Shown here: positions 1 through 6,818 of the stretch, piece by piece
How positions within the stretch are numbered: position 1 is the stretch's first letter
Layout: each line of letters opens with the position of its first letter
Notes under the pieces: generated by a model
The model's input: the letters and a program-made list of their open reading frames with translations, nothing else
Databases searched by the model: none
What the model was told of the DNA's origin: nothing
DNA from: Deltaproteobacteria bacterium
Lineage (GTDB): Bacteria > Desulfobacterota > Syntrophia > Syntrophales > Smithellaceae
Assembly: GCA_009668925.1 (NCBI GenBank)
Contig: SBEK01000002.1
Span: forward strand, 22,245-62,637
DNA: 40,393 nucleotides
Reading direction: 5' to 3'
Made by a program: the position numbers and the translations under genes

Positions 1-1
1 C

Positions 2-448
2 AAAAATCCCACGGAGGATTACTTCAATATCCCGGATGCCCTACTTCAGGACAACCGGACGGATATGCTTCTGGCTTATTTTGTATCCCCGGGACTTTTT
101 ATCGAACGCATCCTGACGGAAATGGGTGTTGCCGAGGAATCCATCCCCGCGGAAATGGACAAAATGATCGGCAGTTACGCGGAAAAATTCGTCAGCCTGA
201 CCCAGCGGCACCCGGACAAACCGATTGTCGGATTTACATACCGGAGTCTTCAGGAAAAACTGGTCCGGACGCTTCTGGACCGAGGGGTTCCCGTTTACCA
301 GGATCCCGAACGCGCCGCGCGGTCCCTGGCGGCCGTGCGGGAATATTACGAACGGCGCGAGAGGATAACAACCGCCGCCGCCCGACGCCGATCGGCGACA
401 ACGGACGACGCACCGCGGACACATAAAAAACAGGAGGCCCGGAGATGA
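2..448 (+). CDS. ADP-forming acyl/acetyl-CoA synthetase, C-terminal part (partial)
   Basis: The open frame runs in from the left edge, so only the last 148 codons are visible. The segment ending in GVPVYQDPERAARSLAAV (about residues 95-120 of the visible part) is typical of the C-terminal end of the succinyl-CoA-synthetase-like flavodoxin domain of NDP-forming acetate/acyl-CoA ligases, which interconvert acyl-CoA + ADP + Pi with acid + ATP + CoA. The core domain is followed by about 30 very basic, low-complexity residues that I do not recognise as part of the family. Its TGA overlaps the ATG of the next gene (ATGA), so the two are probably translationally coupled. The catalytic His region and CoA-binding domain lie outside the window, so substrate cannot be inferred. 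Confidence 0.8.
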   Translation, partial: KNPTEDYFNIPDALLQDNRTDMLLAYFVSPGLFIERILTEMGVAEESIPAEMDKMIGSYAEKFVSLTQRHPDKPIVGFTYRSLQEKLVRTLLDRGVPVYQDPERAARSLAAVREYYERRERITTAAARRRSATTDDAPRTHKKQEARR

Positions 449-963
449 AAGAAAAACCCGCTTACGAAAATTACCCGGTCAGTGAAGAGGAGATGGGCAA
501 ACGGTATAAAAACTGGATGCAGGTCCTAGCCCTTTATGTGGCCATGGCTTATGAAACGGGCAAGGAGGTCGGAGGCGAAAAATACGTCGAACGCCTGAAA
601 GAAAAATTCCATGACATGGGGCAGAAGAGCGCGGCGATGTGGATGAAACGCTCCGGCTCCCGGCCGGAGGATATGGCCGACTGCGGCGGACTTCCCAAAC
701 TGCAGGACTGCATGGACGATACCTTTGCCAATTTCTGGAACGGGTATATTGAAACGACGCCGAAAGCTTTTGAAAAGGAAGTCTATACCTGCCCCGTCGC
801 CGGCGCCTGGTCCGCTCACCCGGAGCTTTGCGAGATCCTGCTTAACGCCTCCATGTGCGGCATGATGGAAAGCCTGAACCCGAAATTCCAGCCGAAAGGG
901 TTCAGCCAATTGCTGGTGAAAGGTGATAAAACGTGCCGCTTCCGCGTGGAAATGGAGGAATAA
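445..963 (+). CDS. L-2-amino-thiazoline-4-carboxylic acid hydrolase-like protein
   Basis: 172 residues. The C-terminal half carries the pattern of the ATC-hydrolase-like family (Pfam 'ATC_hydrolase'): TCPVAGAW, then PELCEILLNASMCGMM, then LNPKF and a closing GDKTCRFRVE block, which correspond to the family's spaced Cys residues and terminal GDxxCxF motif. The characterised namesake opens the thiazoline ring of L-ATC on the way to L-cysteine, but most anaerobe homologues are of unknown role. The start overlaps the upstream CoA ligase stop (ATGA) behind an AGGAGG-type ribosome site, and the next gene begins three bases after its stop, so the three form one operon. Predicted cytosolic; no signal peptide. 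Family call is good; true substrate unknown. Confidence 0.75.
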   Translation: MKEKPAYENYPVSEEEMGKRYKNWMQVLALYVAMAYETGKEVGGEKYVERLKEKFHDMGQKSAAMWMKRSGSRPEDMADCGGLPKLQDCMDDTFANFWNGYIETTPKAFEKEVYTCPVAGAWSAHPELCEILLNASMCGMMESLNPKFQPKGFSQLLVKGDKTCRFRVEMEE

Positions 964-966
964 ATC

Positions 967-1494
967 ATGCAGCCTGATCAGAATGCCGAAGCTTTGCTCG
1001 ATGCGCTGGAAAAGAAAGCCGGCGATTATGAAGAACTTTTCGCAAGCTGCGCGCAGGGCACCTTGCTCGCGCTGCAGGAGCACTTTAACCTGGGCAGCGC
1101 GGAAGTGTTAAAAGCGGCCACCGCCATGCCGGGCATGGCCTTGCGCGGGGAAACCTGCGGCGCCGTTGTCGCCGGCGTCATGGCGCTGGGGCTCGCCTTC
1201 GGGAGGGAAAAAGCCGGAGATCTTGCCGCCGTGTCGCGCACGACTGCCGCCGCCCGCAAGCTGTGCCAGCGGTTTGAAGCGGAGCTGGGCTCATGCAATT
1301 GCCGGGACGTCCAGCATCACATCTTCGGCCGCAGCTTTAACCTCACCGATCCCCGGGAGACCATGGAATTCGTCAAGGCCAACGCGATCAAAAAATGCCG
1401 TCTTCCCGCCGAAAGAGCCGCCCGCATCACGGGCGAGCTGATCCTGGAAGGCCGGGCGAAACAAAACCTCGCTGTTCTGGAGCATCAAAAATAG
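967..1494 (+). CDS. C_GCAxxG_C_C family putative redox-active protein
   Basis: 175 residues. The cysteine pattern fits the C_GCAxxG_C_C family: Cys28 in the SCAQG segment, Cys64 in RGETCGAVVAGVMALGLAFG (the family's GxxCGAxxG signature), then a distal Cys cluster around residues 98-111 (KLCQRF ... GSCNCRDV). These small proteins are presumed redox or metal-binding proteins; no member I know of has a settled activity. The gene starts three bases after the ATC-hydrolase-like gene and ends the operon. An ADP-forming ligase, an ATC-hydrolase-like protein and this protein in one transcript suggest a shared thiol/CoA pathway, but that is inference. Confidence 0.75.
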   Translation: MQPDQNAEALLDALEKKAGDYEELFASCAQGTLLALQEHFNLGSAEVLKAATAMPGMALRGETCGAVVAGVMALGLAFGREKAGDLAAVSRTTAAARKLCQRFEAELGSCNCRDVQHHIFGRSFNLTDPRETMEFVKANAIKKCRLPAERAARITGELILEGRAKQNLAVLEHQK

Positions 1495-1564
1495 CAGAGG
1501 CCGCCGGCTGAGAAGAGAAAGAAAGAGTGTTTTCGAATAATATTCAGCAGGTCAGGAGGACGCT

Positions 1565-1981
1565 ATGAAATTATCACGTCAGGAGCTTATTCAAGCAATG
1601 CACAACTGGAACCAGGCATGGGAGAACCATGACTTGGACGGAGTGATCGCTCTTTTTGACGAAGATATTTTGTTCGAGAATTGGACAGGAGCCAAAGTAA
1701 AGGGCAGGGAATCCCTCCGCAAGGCCTGGATACCCTGGTTTGCCAATCACGGCGGCTTTCGCTTTATCGGAGAAGATATGTTCATTGATGAGGAAGAACA
1801 GAAGATTCTTTATCGCTGGCTCTTTGAGAGTCCATCTTTTGAGAAAGGTTTCGAAGGAAGACCAGAAAGACGACGCGGCGTTGATCTGCTTTATTTCAAA
1901 GATGGGAAGATCATTGAGAAGCTGACCTATTCCAAGACGTCTATCGACCTTGACGGGAAAAGGATCGGCCTTCATCCCTGA
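1565..1981 (+). CDS. SnoaL-like / NTF2-fold protein
   Basis: 138 residues with the SnoaL/NTF2 layout: N-terminal helix with MHNWNQAWENHDLDGVIALF, then DEDILFENW, KGRESLRKAWIPWF and a final YFKDGKIIEKLTYSK strand. The fold is used by polyketide cyclases, isomerases and many unknown enzymes, so no reaction is assigned. ATG is preceded by AGGAGG at a good distance (TCAGGAGGACGCT). Base composition is a little more AT-rich than its neighbours. The next gene begins about 80 bases downstream on the same strand and could be co-transcribed. Confidence 0.75.
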   Translation: MKLSRQELIQAMHNWNQAWENHDLDGVIALFDEDILFENWTGAKVKGRESLRKAWIPWFANHGGFRFIGEDMFIDEEEQKILYRWLFESPSFEKGFEGRPERRRGVDLLYFKDGKIIEKLTYSKTSIDLDGKRIGLHP

Positions 1982-2060
1982 GACACGAAGCGGGTCGGCG
2001 CGTCGGTCATCAGGAAACCGGTTTTTGAAGACCGGTGAACGGCAAATCCCGGAGGAGCCT

Positions 2061-4007
2061 ATGCCGAAAACATTGAGAACAATTTTTTGCGCGTGTTTGC
2101 TGGCCTTTCTATTTTGCATGGCCGGAAATGCATCCGACCGCGCGGGCTCGGACGGACGGTTGACCATCCTCTTCACGCACGACCTGCACTCATACTTTCT
2201 CCCCGAGCGGCTGCCGGCTTCCGCGGGGCCGCAGGCAACCGAAGGCGGATACGCCAGGCTCGCCTCGCTGATTGAGGAGCGCCGCCACGCCGGTCCGGAG
2301 AAAACTCTGCTGGTCGATGCAGGCGATTTCAGCATGGGCACACTCTTCCACACGGCATACATGACCGATGCCCTGGAGCTGAGGCTGATGGGTGAAATGG
2401 GCTATGAAGCGACAACCCTGGGCAATCACGATTTCGATTTCCGCAGCGACGGATTGGCCAGGATGCTCAACGCCGCCCGGTTGAAGGCTTCCCGCCTTCC
2501 CGCGATGGTCGCCTCCAATGTGGTTTTCGGCGCTCCCGGCGCCGCCGACCAGTCGCTCCGGCAGGCATTTGCGGACTATCCGGTTCGCGAATATACCGTT
2601 ATTGAGAAGAATGGTATGAAAATCGGTCTTTTCGGCCTCATGGGAAAAGATGCTCGAAGCGACGCGCCCTTTACAGCGCCCGTCACCTTCTCCGATCCGA
2701 TCACCGCGGGCAAGCGCCTGACGGACATCCTGATCAATAAGGAGAAAGTGGATCTTGTAATCTGTTTGTCGCACTCGGGAACCTGGCCCGACAAGAGCCG
2801 CTCCGAAGATGAACTCCTGGCCAAAGCCGTACCGCAAATCGATGTCATCATCAGCGGCCACACGCACACGATTCTGCCCCAACCGATCATCGTCGGCAAG
2901 ACCATCATTGTCTCTTCCGGCTGCTACGGCAAATACCTGGGGGTTCTCGATATCGTGCATTCGCCGGCCGAGGGGACAAAGCTCGTCTCCTACAGCCTCC
3001 CCCCAATCACGGACAAAATTCCGGAAAATGAAAAGCTGGCCCGTGACATTGCCGCCTTCAAGTCCGTTGTGGACAAGAACTACTTAGGCGCCTACGGCGT
3101 GACGTTCGATCAGAAACTGGCCGAGATGGCCTTCGATATGGAAAGCCTCACCGAGGCCTACGAACATCCCGGCGAGATGCGCCTGGGCAACCTGATCACC
3201 GACGCCTACCGTTACGCCATCGAAAAAGCGGAAGGCCCGCGCTACGATTATGTCCACGCAGTCGTCCAGCCGCTCGGCCATATCCGATCTTCCCTCCTCG
3301 CGGGAAAGATCACCCCGGCCGATCTCTTTCGCGTGCTGTCTCTGGGATTGGGAACGGACGGAACTCCCGGCTATCCGCTCCTGGCCGTCTATCTCACCGG
3401 CAGGGAAATGCGGCGGCTCATGGAGGTGGAAACAACGATAGCGGCAATCAAGGAAGACGCCCACCTGCAAATTTCCGGAATCAAGTGCATCTATAATCCC
3501 CACCGGATTCCTTTCGATCGGGTCACCGGCCTGGCGATCCGGGAGCAAGACGGCGAATACAAAGCGGTGGAACCCGACCGGCTCTACCGCATCGCCATGA
3601 ATTACTACACGGCAGCGATGGTCGATTATGTGAGCGGTGTTTCCCACGGCCTCCTCACCATCGTCCCGAAAGACAGGCAGGGACGGCCGATCAAAGACAT
3701 CAAGGACGCGATCATTCCCGCCGCCTCCGCCGGCACAGGTCCGGGCCAAATCAAGGAATGGGCGGCTCTGGCCTCTTATCTCAGAAGTTTTTCCGACTCG
3801 GATGCAAACGGGATTCCCGATATTCCGGACCGCTACCGGCTGACGGAAGGAAGACTGATTGCCCAGCCTTCCTGGGATCCGGTGAGACTTATCGCGGGCG
3901 GAACCTGGATCACCTACGGCGCCGTCGCCATCTTCGTTCTGGTGCTTCTGGCTGTCATCTTCCTGATCAGATTCTTTGTCCGCAGGATCAGACAAGCAAA
4001 GGGATAG
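2061..4007 (+). CDS. 5'-nucleotidase/UshA-type metallophosphatase, exported, C-terminally membrane anchored
   Basis: 648 residues from the ATG at 2061, chosen because GGAGGAG lies just upstream and a signal peptide (hydrophobic core about residues 8-22) follows at once. The N-terminal calcineurin-like phosphoesterase domain shows the metal-binding blocks FTHDLHSYF, LVDAGDFSMG, TLGNHDFDF and ISGHTHT. The middle and C-terminal part is the 5'-nucleotidase C domain (GEMRLGNLITDAYRYA; VQPLGHIRSSL). Near the end, SDSDANGIPDIPDRY resembles a calcium-binding EF-hand-like loop, and the last 30 residues form one membrane helix followed by an Arg/Lys-rich tail. The enzyme is therefore probably a periplasmic nucleotide or sugar-nucleotide hydrolase tethered to the inner membrane. 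Substrate is not determined by sequence. Confidence 0.88.
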   Translation: MPKTLRTIFCACLLAFLFCMAGNASDRAGSDGRLTILFTHDLHSYFLPERLPASAGPQATEGGYARLASLIEERRHAGPEKTLLVDAGDFSMGTLFHTAYMTDALELRLMGEMGYEATTLGNHDFDFRSDGLARMLNAARLKASRLPAMVASNVVFGAPGAADQSLRQAFADYPVREYTVIEKNGMKIGLFGLMGKDARSDAPFTAPVTFSDPITAGKRLTDILINKEKVDLVICLSHSGTWPDKSRSEDELLAKAVPQIDVIISGHTHTILPQPIIVGKTIIVSSGCYGKYLGVLDIVHSPAEGTKLVSYSLPPITDKIPENEKLARDIAAFKSVVDKNYLGAYGVTFDQKLAEMAFDMESLTEAYEHPGEMRLGNLITDAYRYAIEKAEGPRYDYVHAVVQPLGHIRSSLLAGKITPADLFRVLSLGLGTDGTPGYPLLAVYLTGREMRRLMEVETTIAAIKEDAHLQISGIKCIYNPHRIPFDRVTGLAIREQDGEYKAVEPDRLYRIAMNYYTAAMVDYVSGVSHGLLTIVPKDRQGRPIKDIKDAIIPAASAGTGPGQIKEWAALASYLRSFSDSDANGIPDIPDRYRLTEGRLIAQPSWDPVRLIAGGTWITYGAVAIFVLVLLAVIFLIRFFVRRIRQAKG

Positions 4008-4433
4008 GTCGATAAGGCGTAAGATGCCGGGATGAGCCGCTGTCGGAATGCCGCAATGGCAGAGATACTTAATAACTTAAGGGCGTCCCCCCACTGATCC
4101 CTTTTAGAATGCGAGATTGCCACGGTTCCTCAGTGTCGGCCCGCAATGACAGCTCTATATTCGGGTGTGTGAGCGGATTCGGGGAGTATGCAGCGCTTGC
4201 CGATCCTCCCGAAAGGGCGCGATGACAGGCGCTGCATTGTCTCTAAGCCTTTTGTTTCGCCTTCGGCCAAAACCACCAGGGAAGCGGCTTCAGTCATGAT
4301 TGCGCCTCCCCACAGAGAACGCCCCCCCCGGCGAGCAGCCCATGCCAGCAGGGTGTTTCAACACGCTCTCAGTTGACTGATCAGGATATCATCCCTATCT
4401 TGGAGAAAAGAACGAATCGATGAGGAGGATGGT
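4008..4433 (+). other. Gene-free stretch with a degenerate intergenic repeat and a small inverted repeat
   Basis: I see no credible gene. Bases 4111-4149 (GAGATTGCCACGG...CGCAATGAC) look, in reverse, like the CGTCATTGCG...GCAATCTC intergenic repeats known in many anaerobic bacteria. A 9-bp inverted repeat ATGCAGCGC (4188-4196) / GCGCTGCAT (4229-4237) follows. The end of the stretch holds the promoter of the Memo-AMMECR1 gene. Confidence 0.5.
4373..4401 (+). promoter_or_regulatory. Sigma70-type promoter for the Memo-AMMECR1 gene
   Basis: TTGACT at 4373-4378, a 17-base spacer, and TATCTT at 4396-4401. Expected start of transcription is near 4408, about 25 bases before the ATG at 4434, leaving room for the GAGGAGG ribosome site. 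Confidence 0.6.
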
Positions 4434-5885
4434 ATGGCACGCAGAAATTTTGCCGATGAGAAGGTGAAGTCCGCGGCACTGGCCGGCACCTGGTATCCGG
4501 GCGATGCGCGGAAACTTACCGATATGCTGGACGGATACCTGAAGGCCGCGGTCATTGGGGACTCCCCGGGAGAGATCGGCGTCATCATCTCGCCGCACGC
4601 GGGGTATGTGTATTCCGCCGCGACGGCGGCTTTCGGATTCCGGGCCGCATCCGGAAGGAAGGTGGGCACAGTCATCGTTCTGGCTCCGTCCCATCAGTAT
4701 TCCTTCGCCGGCGCATCCGTCTGGCCGGAAGGCTCCTTTGAAACACCCCTCGGGGCGCTCGAGGTGGAACGGGAACTGGCCGCAGGCCTCATGGCCTTCG
4801 ATCCGCGGTTCATTTTCCGCCGGGACGTCTTTGAAGGAAGCGCGGGCCGGCCGGAGAATTCGGTGGAAACCCAGCTGCCGCTCATCAAAAAGGTCTTCCC
4901 ATCCGCCCGGATTGTGCCCGTGATCTTGGGCTATCCTCCGGATGCGGATATGGTGCGTACCGTTGCCGCCGCCCTGGACCGCGCCGTGGGCAACCGAAGC
5001 GACGTCTTGGTGGATATCAGCGTGGATCAGTCGCATTTCCATACTCTTACGGAAGCCCGGGAGATTGATGCCCGCGGGCTCCAGGCGATTGAGGAGATGG
5101 ATATCGAAGGATTCTGGAAAGGGCATGCCGCAGGCGAGATGGAGGTGGACGGATTTCATGTCGTCACCGCGGGCATGCTCTACGCCCAGGCGCGTGGCTT
5201 TACAAAGGTGAAAGTTTTGCATTACGGGACGTCCGCGGACGCGACGGGAGATGCTTCCCGGGTTGTCGGATACGCCTCGATTGCCTTCTACCGCGGAAAG
5301 CCTACCGCAAAAAAAGATGAAGCCTTCAGGGGCGGTTTGACCCGCAAGCAGAAGGAGCGGCTTCTGGCGATTGCCCGCGAAACGCTCGACACCTTCGTCC
5401 GGACGGGAAAGGCGCCTCAGTATCACGAACAAGACCCGCGACTTTCGCGGGAAGAAGGCGCCTTCGTCACACTCAGCAAGCATGGCGCCCTGCGCGGCTG
5501 CATCGGCAATATCATCGGCAGAGGCCCGCTTTATCAGACAGTGAGCGATATGGCGGTTGCCGCCGCGTCTCACGATACGCGGTTCAATCCGGTCAACGCC
5601 TCGGAATTAAAAGATATTGAAATCGAAATCTCCGTCCTTTCCCAGCCCCGGGTGGTCCGCGGTGCCGACGATATCGAACTCGGAAAACACGGCGTGATTG
5701 TAAGCAAGGGCAATTTTCAGCGCGGCGTGTTCCTGCCGCAGGTGGCCACGGAAACCGGCTGGACCAAAGACCGTTTCCTAGCGGAACTGTGTTCCCAAAA
5801 AGCAGGATTGCCGCCCGACAGTTGGAAGGACCCGTCCTGCAAGCTCGAGGTTTTTACGGCAGACGTGATCGGGGAAAAATCTTAG
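4434..5885 (+). CDS. AmmeMemoRadiSam system fusion: Memo domain (B) + AMMECR1 domain (A)
   Basis: 483 residues, a fusion of two proteins often encoded separately. Residues about 10-285 are the Memo-like domain of the LigB dioxygenase superfamily: AGTWYPGD, SPHAGYVYS (His55), APSHQYSF (His87), NSVETQLPL, and a D198-x2-H201 pair, matching the human Memo metal-site His49/His81/Asp189/His192 order. Residues about 298-480 are AMMECR1: LRGCIGNI, HDTRFNPV, RGVFLPQV and KAGLPPDSW. The Cys of the family's CGRxP motif (Cys244 in human Memo) seems replaced by Asp239. These domains co-occur with a radical-SAM protein (AmmeMemoRadiSam system, unknown product); that partner is not in this window. Start chosen for the GAGGAGG upstream. 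Cytosolic. Confidence 0.9.
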   Translation: MARRNFADEKVKSAALAGTWYPGDARKLTDMLDGYLKAAVIGDSPGEIGVIISPHAGYVYSAATAAFGFRAASGRKVGTVIVLAPSHQYSFAGASVWPEGSFETPLGALEVERELAAGLMAFDPRFIFRRDVFEGSAGRPENSVETQLPLIKKVFPSARIVPVILGYPPDADMVRTVAAALDRAVGNRSDVLVDISVDQSHFHTLTEAREIDARGLQAIEEMDIEGFWKGHAAGEMEVDGFHVVTAGMLYAQARGFTKVKVLHYGTSADATGDASRVVGYASIAFYRGKPTAKKDEAFRGGLTRKQKERLLAIARETLDTFVRTGKAPQYHEQDPRLSREEGAFVTLSKHGALRGCIGNIIGRGPLYQTVSDMAVAAASHDTRFNPVNASELKDIEIEISVLSQPRVVRGADDIELGKHGVIVSKGNFQRGVFLPQVATETGWTKDRFLAELCSQKAGLPPDSWKDPSCKLEVFTADVIGEKS

Positions 5886-6113
5886 CCCGGGCATAATTGG
5901 AGATGTACGTCAAAATATCAAGCAAACAGAACATACGCCTGATGAATCCGCAAATGAGCTTAGCGCCGCAGTCGGGGGCATTGAGCACAGGGCAGGAACT
6001 CCGGCGTATGCCGGATGCCGCGCTGCCACCACCCCCGCGCTTCGCGTCATCCCCGCCAGCGGGGGACACCGGAGCCTTGAATTCCCTCTGTCGTTTGTTT
6101 TTCTGAAGCCGGA
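5886..6113. other. Intergenic stretch with small palindromes
   Basis: No gene is supported. It contains short hairpins CCGGC-GTAT-GCCGG (6001-6014) and CCCCGC-CA-GCGGGG (near 6049-6062). The two flanking genes converge here, so the hairpins could act as a weak shared transcription end, but neither has a good T-tract. Confidence 0.3.
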
Positions 6114-6818
6114 TCAGCGGCCGGCGAGATCCGGCTCGCCGCAGTATTGCAGGATGTGAGCCCGGGCGGCGTTGCGCATTTTTATGGCTGTCGCCCAGAC
6201 GTCCGGTGAGGCCGGGTCCTGCAACCCACGGGGTTCAATCCGGCTTCCGATCGTGACGGCGATTCGGCCCCGATGCGTAAACAGACTGACATCCCGCAGC
6301 TTGGAGCGCGTGCCCCGAATCGCAATCGGAACCACCGGCAAATCGTTTTCCACCGACACCTTGAAAGCGCCCAGATAAAACGGGCGCAGCCCCGGGATTC
6401 GTGTGAACGTTCCTTCCGGATAGAAAAGCAGATTGTGCGCTTCACGCGCCGTCCGGGAGAACCGACGGGCGTCTTCGAGGCTCTTCTGCAGATCATCGCG
6501 CTCCACAAATTCGGCCCCGATGCGTTCCAGAAACGTTCTCGTAAACCAGTGCTTTTTGAGATCGCCTTTGGCCACAAAGCGGAATTTGAGAGGCAGCGTG
6601 GCCACCATCACGATGTTATCCAGATAACTGGCATGATTGGAAACCAGCACGCAGGACCCAATGCCGGCAAGATTTTCCATCCCCCGCACGTCAATCGGCG
6701 TAAAGGTCGCCCGGGCCAGAAAGCGTGCCGCTTTCCTCATCACCTGCCACCGCCCCTCGCGTGTGGGGAGGCCCAGCACGCTGAGCCACACCAGAGGCGC
6801 CGCGATGGAGAAGAGCAC
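6114..6818 (-). CDS. PlsC-type lysophospholipid acyltransferase (probably the frameshifted C-terminal part of the acyl-AMP ligase gene)
   Basis: 234 residues from the GTG at 6818. It has the 1-acyl-glycerol-3-phosphate acyltransferase motifs: NHASYLD (NHx4D catalytic block), YPEGTF (acceptor binding) and VVPIAIRGT. The same frame stays open upstream to a TGA at 6869-6867 and in that part encodes DLVNALYAAYCL, which continues the hydrophobic N-terminal helix. That helix is therefore cut by any start available here. An ATG at 6740 overlaps the ligase stop (TGATG) but would drop the whole membrane segment. The natural protein is most likely a single ligase-acyltransferase fusion, with the frame lost in 6845-6866. 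Role: acyl transfer to a lysolipid or related acceptor, probably using the acyl group activated by the linked ligase domain. Confidence 0.8.
   Translation of the reverse strand: MLFSIAAPLVWLSVLGLPTREGRWQVMRKAARFLARATFTPIDVRGMENLAGIGSCVLVSNHASYLDNIVMVATLPLKFRFVAKGDLKKHWFTRTFLERIGAEFVERDDLQKSLEDARRFSRTAREAHNLLFYPEGTFTRIPGLRPFYLGAFKVSVENDLPVVPIAIRGTRSKLRDVSLFTHRGRIAVTIGSRIEPRGLQDPASPDVWATAIKMRNAARAHILQYCGEPDLAGR

Noticed and set aside
4188..4376. 62-codon plus-strand frame in the gene-free stretch
   Set aside because: No ribosome site, Arg/Pro-rich composition, and it overlaps an inverted repeat and reaches the next promoter.
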